A stretch of DNA of 64,000 nucleotides from positions 45,088,333 to 45,152,332 of the forward strand of contig OX419756.1 in the NCBI GenBank assembly GCA_948567375.1. The letters run 5' to 3'. Shown piece after piece: positions 58,401 to 64,000 of this stretch; position 1 is the first letter of the stretch; each line of letters begins with the position of its first letter. Origin of the DNA: Lunularia cruciata. Taxonomy: Eukaryota > Streptophyta > Marchantiopsida > Lunulariales > Lunulariaceae. Under the pieces are notes generated by a model that worked only from the letters and a program-made list of their open reading frames with translations, ran no database searches and was not told where the DNA came from. Made by a program: the position numbers and the translations under genes.

Positions 58401-60475
58401 CAAGAAGGGATTACAATACAACAATGCTGGTTTCTTGTCCAAGATTAAAACTAGCAATCAGGACAAAGATTTGAATGACATGTTCTTGGACAAAGAAATA
58501 TTCCAAATTTTTACAATGAAGGTAATGTGCTACTCTCTTGAGCTATGATACCTCTTCATATTACTGTGTCTTGAAGGATTGGGTCTAGAGCAAAGGGCAA
58601 TCTTCCTCCACAAAATGGGTCTGTACTAGTTGAAGTGGACAATATGGATCTTATACAAAATAGGAGCCAATAAAGTTCTTTGGCATTGTTTAGAATCTTA
58701 TGAAGTAGGAAGAGTGATATTGGCTTGTGAGCCGGCCTGTCTCTCACTCAAAATGAACCTTTTATGGCTATTATGGTAACGCACCATGGACTAAGAAGGT
58801 AAAGAACCTCAATTTCATCAAACTCCTCCAAGGGTAACACTCCAAGACTCAAGACATTGCTCACCACAGAACTCAATGAGAGAGAGATAGTTGTAAATGA
58901 AAGGATGATGAGTATCTCCTCATCTCTAGTTTATATACTTGTGAAATAGTTACGCACCAAAGTTAATAATTACCAGAGTGGCTCAAATTACTAGGATAAA
59001 AGTTAGATAAAGTCAAAAATCTAAAAGAATATCTATACTCATAGGAATATTCTCTTGAGCATGTGGTCTTATCTTGACCCAACCACTAAGTCAAAGCCAA
59101 CAATTTCCTCAAAGCCAAACACCTAAGAATAATACCATGTCAATACATTAAAGTCCAAAATAGTGGTGCTTATCTTCTCCACTTCCTCTAAAGTAAGGTC
59201 CCTTCTATTTTAGCTATGACTAAATTTAGCTAATTGTGACTAATATAGAACCATAATTTATTTCTATATAAATAATATCTCTCAAGTACTTATAATACCA
59301 AACTACATATCACAATAACACATACATGCACAAATGGGTGTTACAATCCCTACACTTTGAAGTTGTAGGAAGGCACTTTGCCTTAAAAAACACAATAAAG
59401 AATTTTTTGGCAATGGGATATTGGTGGTTGACCATGTAGAAGGATGTGCATAAATTCATCAAACAACATTATGCGTGTCCATGGACATGAAAACCCATGC
59501 CTTCATTCCAATAGTTCCTTTGACCCATTCTACCCCTTACTCCATTCAAAAAGGGGGGATTGATTTTGTAGACCTAATACAACTTACCACAAAACCCACA
59601 TGGAAGAGATACATTTTGGTCTATATTGACTATACTACAAAAATGGTGGAAGTGGGAGCTACCAAGAAGGATGATGTGGATACAATAGAATAATTCTTCT
59701 TCCACAATGTCATTTCTTGGTATGGATATCTTTTCAAATTAGTAAGTGATAGGAGAGTTCATTTGCTTAAAATAATGGTCAAGTCTCTCTCCTTGCACTA
59801 TCAACTTAAACATAGGAAAAGTATTTCTTACAACCCAAAGGAAAATGGATTGATAAAATGAGCCAATGGATTGCTATGCAAAATTCTAAACAAGGTAATG
59901 ATGAATTATGCATACAAAGAGGATACTAAGTTGCTTGGAGCCTTAGGGCCATATTGCACCATTGAAAAAATCACCACAAAGCAAACACCTTCCTTTCTCA
60001 CATATGGGTTCCATCTCATTTTCCCCATCAAATTTGAGGTACCTATCTACAAGATCCTATCCAAAGAACAAATGACCAAGGAAGATAGTTAGGCTCTCCA
60101 GACGTAGCAATTGATGTTTTTGGAGGAAAGAAGAAATGATTCCCTTAATTGCACGTGAGAGGTTCAAGAGAAGAAGGAGGTTCACAATTAAAAGGTACAA
60201 CTTGTTACGATCATAGAAGGGTAGTTGGTATTGCGTTGGTTCTATTACAATAGTCAACAAAAGTTCTTTCCTAGAAAGTGACATCTTTGGTGGATGGAGG
60301 TGTATTGTGTAGAAAAGCTTTACAAACATGGGTCCTTGCAACTTGCTAATCTAGAGGGAAATCTACTTGCCACTTGAGTCAATGGATGGCATGTCCAAAA
60401 ATCTTACAATTGAGACAAAGAAAAAGAGCTACCATAATGTTTGCAGGGATGCTCACATTTGAGGAAGGGAGTATA

Positions 60476-61190
60476 TGACACCTCACCTCTTTTCAAAGTA
60501 CACCTTTTTCCTTTTCCTTGTAGGACTTAACCAAGAAGAGTATAGAAATAATAAATCAATAACAAAGATGGGAGGTAGATGATTGATTACCTTCCACCTT
60601 GAGCGGAACTACACCTTCAAGGGGAAGCTGATGTGGAAGGGATATGCCAAGGAAGAACCAATAGCAAAAGATCTGGATAAAGAGCATGGAGTGTAGCTCT
60701 TTGAGAAGGAAGGTTGTAAGACAAGAGAACCTTTGGCAAGGACTTTCACCTTGATAGATCTTTGTCCTGAAGTGAGACCTTTGCTCTAGGACAACCATTG
60801 GCTGAAAAAGCCATTCAACCTGAAAGTTTCTTGGCCTTAAATTTCAAAAATAAATATGCATTTATAGATCAAGAACCACAATTAATGACAGTTTGACTGT
60901 AACAAACACTCACATGTGCAAGTACCAGCTGCTCACCAAAGCGCACAAAATTAATGGTCATTTGATTATACCAAGCACTCACATGTGTGAGTAGCAATTG
61001 CTCACCAAAGGGCATGCTTGCAAAAAGTTTGCAATTTTTGGGCTTACACCTTAAATATCTACTTGGGGCTTGGATCCTCTGCACTTTTTGCAGAATCATC
61101 CTAAGCAAGACTTGCTATGCTTTCCTCACCCTCCATGAGGAGCTATTACCTTTTTACTTTCTACATTCAAAATTACAAGAGCGTGTGTTT
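60476..61190 (+). repeat. Right long direct repeat (LTR) of the decayed Gypsy element
   Basis: Preceded by a polypurine tract. It holds a partly duplicated CACTCACATGTGxxAGTA-type segment near 60905-60995 that is single in the left copy. Confidence 0.6.
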
Positions 61191-61199
61191 GTGTGTGAG

Positions 61200-63250
61200 G
61201 ACGGTTGGGAAGTGAGAAGAGAAGTGGGAATCATGAGAGGATTTAAGTGAAAGGAAGTGGCTGCCCCTAGTACACCAAGGAGGATGAGAAGTGCACCAGA
61301 ATTCATAATCAAAGCCCTATCATTAGTAACATGGAGATTTTAATGTAGGCAAGAATTAGCACGCAATAAGAAGCTAGAATTCTTGTTGTGGAGTTGGGAA
61401 TTAAGCAATCATGTGATATTGCATGAAATCAAAGATAATTGCAATCCAGGGCTAGAGAACCTATTTGCTTGGAGCAAAGAGCATTATTGGAGAGTGATGT
61501 AGCAATTCTCCTCCATATGGGATGACTCTAGATAACATTTGGACTTGCCCAGACTTGACTATTGAAGCCAAGTTCAAGGCCACATTCAAGGATAAAAGAC
61601 CAACAATGGTTGGTCTATTCCAAGTATCAAAGATCTTGCAAGGAATATCCAAGTAGAATAAGTCATGAAGTTGTTCAAATCCAAACTAGCAACTTACTTG
61701 AACAATAGTTTGGCAATCTTCTTTGAGTATTTATACCAATGGAAGCTTGTAAATTGGGCATCTATGTTTTGTGCAAGGGAAAGAGAGCTTGCAAGGACAA
61801 TGAAAAAGGAGGGAGGAGTAACTTTGGTGTCTTCATTTGTCATCCATTTATAGCAAGAGATGGATTTATTGACCCCAAAAGAAAAGAACAAGTACCCATA
61901 CCACTTCTTCCCCATAGGACATTTTGACAAACCCAAGGAACGAGTGTTGATAATATGGAAGTACTTAGAGGCAGATAAGGAATTTTCATGCATAGGGAAA
62001 TATGTGGAAGTAAAGGAGGACTACAACACTTTGGGCTTCGAGAAGTAGAGGCAATAGGAGATTGCCATGGATCTAGTACCTAGTAAACATCTTGTGACTC
62101 CTAGGCCAAAGGCAAAGGCTACTAATAGGATGAGGAGGATCCTTATGGAGGAAGAAGAGGAGGACAATGAAAAAGAAGTCCAAGAAGAAGGCGGCATTGG
62201 GCCACAATTAGATCCCACCCCAACAACCAACAAAAAATTGTTCACAAGTATTGTTACCTTGTCAAACAAGGACGTGGTTGGAGACCAAGGTGGAGAAGTA
62301 CAATCTAACCCAACCCAAAAAATTCCAAAAATGAAAATTTTCCAAAGGAAGAAAAAACACCTGCCCTTGGAAGATATGACGGAGAAGTTGGATCTTCTAG
62401 TCTTAAGAAGAGTATGTTAGAGGATTGGGGATGATGAAATCCTTTCTTATCTCACCTACAAGAGAAGTGGAACTATGGGAAGAAGTGGTCCTTTGTGCAC
62501 AAGAGGTGCTCAAGGCAAAGGATGCAGCTCCTATCAGGACAAGGAAGGACATTAGGCCAAAAGTGGACTTCAAGGAGAAGACAACGAGCAAGACAAAGGA
62601 TCATCCAATATGGGGGTACCAAACATGATAAAATTGGTATTTGAGCAGAGTGAACCTACCATCATTTTCAAGATCAAGAGGGAGGTGAGTGAACTTTTGA
62701 CTTTGTTCAAAGTGGTAAGGGAGGAGAGTTCAACCAAGAAGGAGACCAAGTCTATTGTAGTAGTGCCAATTTCTCAAATAGTGGTATACAAAGTTGGCCA
62801 AATGTTGATATTGACGGAGAAAGTCCTCTTTGCATATGAAAAGTGCCAGGAAAAGATCACCAACTATGTTACCCTCATTAACACTCTTGATCAAGTAGCA
62901 CAAGAAGTGGAATTGGACAAAACAAAAGCGTGAGATGAACTGAAGGAAGTTTGTGCTCAACACTTGGAGATGGGTAAGCATAGCAATGACTTGGCACAAG
63001 GTGCTGCCAAGTTGAGGGAAGAAAGTGCAGCTCTAGAGAAAGAAGTTTGAGAAGAAAGGATTGAGGCAAAAGATGTCCAAGTTGAATGAAGAAGAAACAC
63101 ATCAACAAGCTCAGCTTGAGGAGAAGATGGGCAGAAAGTGCAGCTCTAGAGAAAATAGTTTGAGAAGAAAGGATGTTGAGGCAAAAGATGTCTGAGTTTG
63201 AATGAAGAAGAAACACGTCAACAAGCTTAGCTTGAGGAGAAGATGAAGGC
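61200..63250 (+). mobile_element. Second gag-like region after the right LTR (fossil)
   Basis: From about 61.26 to 62.37 kb the sequence repeats 55.5-56.6 kb (gag-like, with KLFKSKLATYL, CARERELARTM and GIGPQLDPTP). Beyond about 62.37 kb it departs and becomes a Lys/Glu-rich, coiled-coil-like region to about 63.25 kb with no reverse transcriptase. It is either a partner element cut by rearrangement or a variant lacking pol. It is broken in several places. Confidence 0.55.
63021..63245 (+). repeat. Tandem duplication of about 112 bp
   Basis: 63021-63132 and 63133-63245 share GAAAGTGCAGCTCTAGAG, GAAGAAGAAACAC and CAAGCTxAGCTTGAGG. They lie in the charged coiled-coil-like part. Confidence 0.75.
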
Positions 63251-64000
63251 CTAGGCGTAAGAAATTGATGCACTTAAGGGTTAAGTGGAAAGGGTAAAGG
63301 TGTCCCTTATAGTAGCTAAAATTTGGCATCAATAGTAGCTACAAGTGGCCAACATCTAGGTGAAGAAGCTTGCAGAAAGTACCAAGCAGAAGTAGGTTTG
63401 ACTTTGACTTTGACCAATTTTGTAGTAGTTGATTGTGAGAATGTAAATACTTGTAAAGTAAATGAAAAGTAGCAATTGTGATTGGTAGCGGTTGCACTGT
63501 CACTTCTTAATTGCACTTAGGATAACATTAGTAGGTAGGAGTAGTAATAAGCGAGGTAGTTGTAATTAGAAGATTTCTAGCACACTTAGCTGCTGATCAT
63601 CTTCATCACAAGAGTTAGGACAAATTGTATATATGGGTTGTGAGCCAAAGGAGATTTGTCCACTTCTTTCAGAATTGAATTATTCAACTTAAAGATTTTT
63701 TCTTAGTCTTTGTGTTAGTGGATTTCACTTACATCTTTGGTTGTGTGCTTGGTAGAGTAGAGGTAAGAAATCTTGCAGTAGGAGTGGGTGTTTGAGTTGC
63801 TTAGGAAATTTGCATTGAATCAAGGAAGTTACCCTTAATATTCAGCAGGAATGAGTGTTTGAGTACATATTTAGTAAATTTGCACATTATCAAAGAAGTT
63901 ACCCTTGACATTTTGAACAAGCAAGTCAATGTGAGGAAGGATTCCAAGAACTATGGAGCATTGAAAGTACCACGGAATAGGAAGGTCAAGTATGCAATCA
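63251..64000. other. Right edge of window, no gene recognised
   Basis: No open frame of note. Imperfect repeats of AAGTTACCCTT and GAATGAGTGTTTGAGT-like words occur at about 63.79-63.91 kb. It may belong to the element on the left or be its flank. Confidence 0.35.

Larger units (their letters stand above)
54805..61200 (+). mobile_element. Decayed Ty3/Gypsy element with long direct repeats (fossil)
   Basis: Direct repeats begin at 54805 (TGATGCCTCACCTC) and 60476 (TGACACCTCACCTC). A polypurine stretch (GAGGAAGGGAG, 60461-60471) stands before the second, so they behave as LTRs of about 0.65-0.75 kb. Between them, plus strand: a gag-like region with KLFK...YLYQ...RARELARTM (about 55.6-56.5 kb), Gypsy-type reverse transcriptase pieces (about 57.3-58.1 kb) and integrase-like pieces (about 59.5-60.1 kb). 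It is badly broken, with well over ten breaks. The repeats are strongly diverged, so this is the oldest or fastest-decayed LTR element in the window. Confidence 0.75.

Overview
The window is eukaryotic nuclear DNA from a land plant. Three things point to a seed-free plant: an intact, intron-containing microbial-type terpene synthase (MTPSL) gene, a class known from ferns, lycophytes and bryophytes but not seed plants; nested Copia and Ty3/Gypsy elements with plant-type initiator-Met tRNA primer sites; and a block of plant mitochondrial sequence carrying ccmFN, ccmFC, ccmB and nad6 pieces. Hornworts and several lycophytes are reported to have lost mitochondrial ccm genes, so a fern, moss or liverwort fits best. 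I lean to a fern because of the transposon load. This is inference, not proof.

Layout. About 1-8.2 kb is unique sequence whose only convincing gene is the four-exon MTPSL gene (2866-5055, +), predicted to encode 422 residues. 8.2-14.2 kb is an old Copia element (-) with a 265-270 bp LTR pair. It carries a small LINE-tail insertion and a tandem triplication. 14.2-18.5 kb holds coding-like, coiled-coil-rich remnants on both strands. 18.55-30.77 kb is a Ty3/Gypsy element (-) with a younger, almost whole Ty3/Gypsy chromovirus (+, 22127-28741) nested in it and flanked by a perfect 5-bp target duplication. 30.8-36.1 kb is AT-rich with decayed coding sequence, a very G-rich tract, a PIF/Harbinger transposase relic and degenerate repeats. 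36.1-39.0 kb is a second, shorter Copia copy. 39-45.4 kb is unique sequence with two LINE tails, one perfect hairpin and no confident gene.

45.4-54.2 kb is a rearranged mitochondrial insertion (NUMT). Its mitochondrial repeat at about 49.79-53.53 kb is split by a 3.7-kb non-LTR retrotransposon with an R2-like layout: N-terminal C2H2 finger, reverse transcriptase, CCHC knuckle and a C-terminal restriction-like endonuclease. An unsplit copy of the same repeat 0.9 kb upstream serves as an empty site. Short 3' ends of the same LINE family lie at 8.9, 36.1, 39.5 and 43.3 kb. The last 10 kb is a badly decayed Ty3/Gypsy element with two long direct repeats, the second followed by another copy of the gag-like region.

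How the parts relate. The MTPSL gene is the only unit that looks functional for the host. Most of the rest records mobile-element history: Copia, then LINE-tail insertion into it; Gypsy, then Gypsy in Gypsy; mitochondrial DNA transfer, then LINE insertion. The most unusual items are the restriction-endonuclease LINE family in a plant, its conserved 3' tail found inside a Copia element, and a Walker-A helicase-like fragment inside the mitochondrial block.
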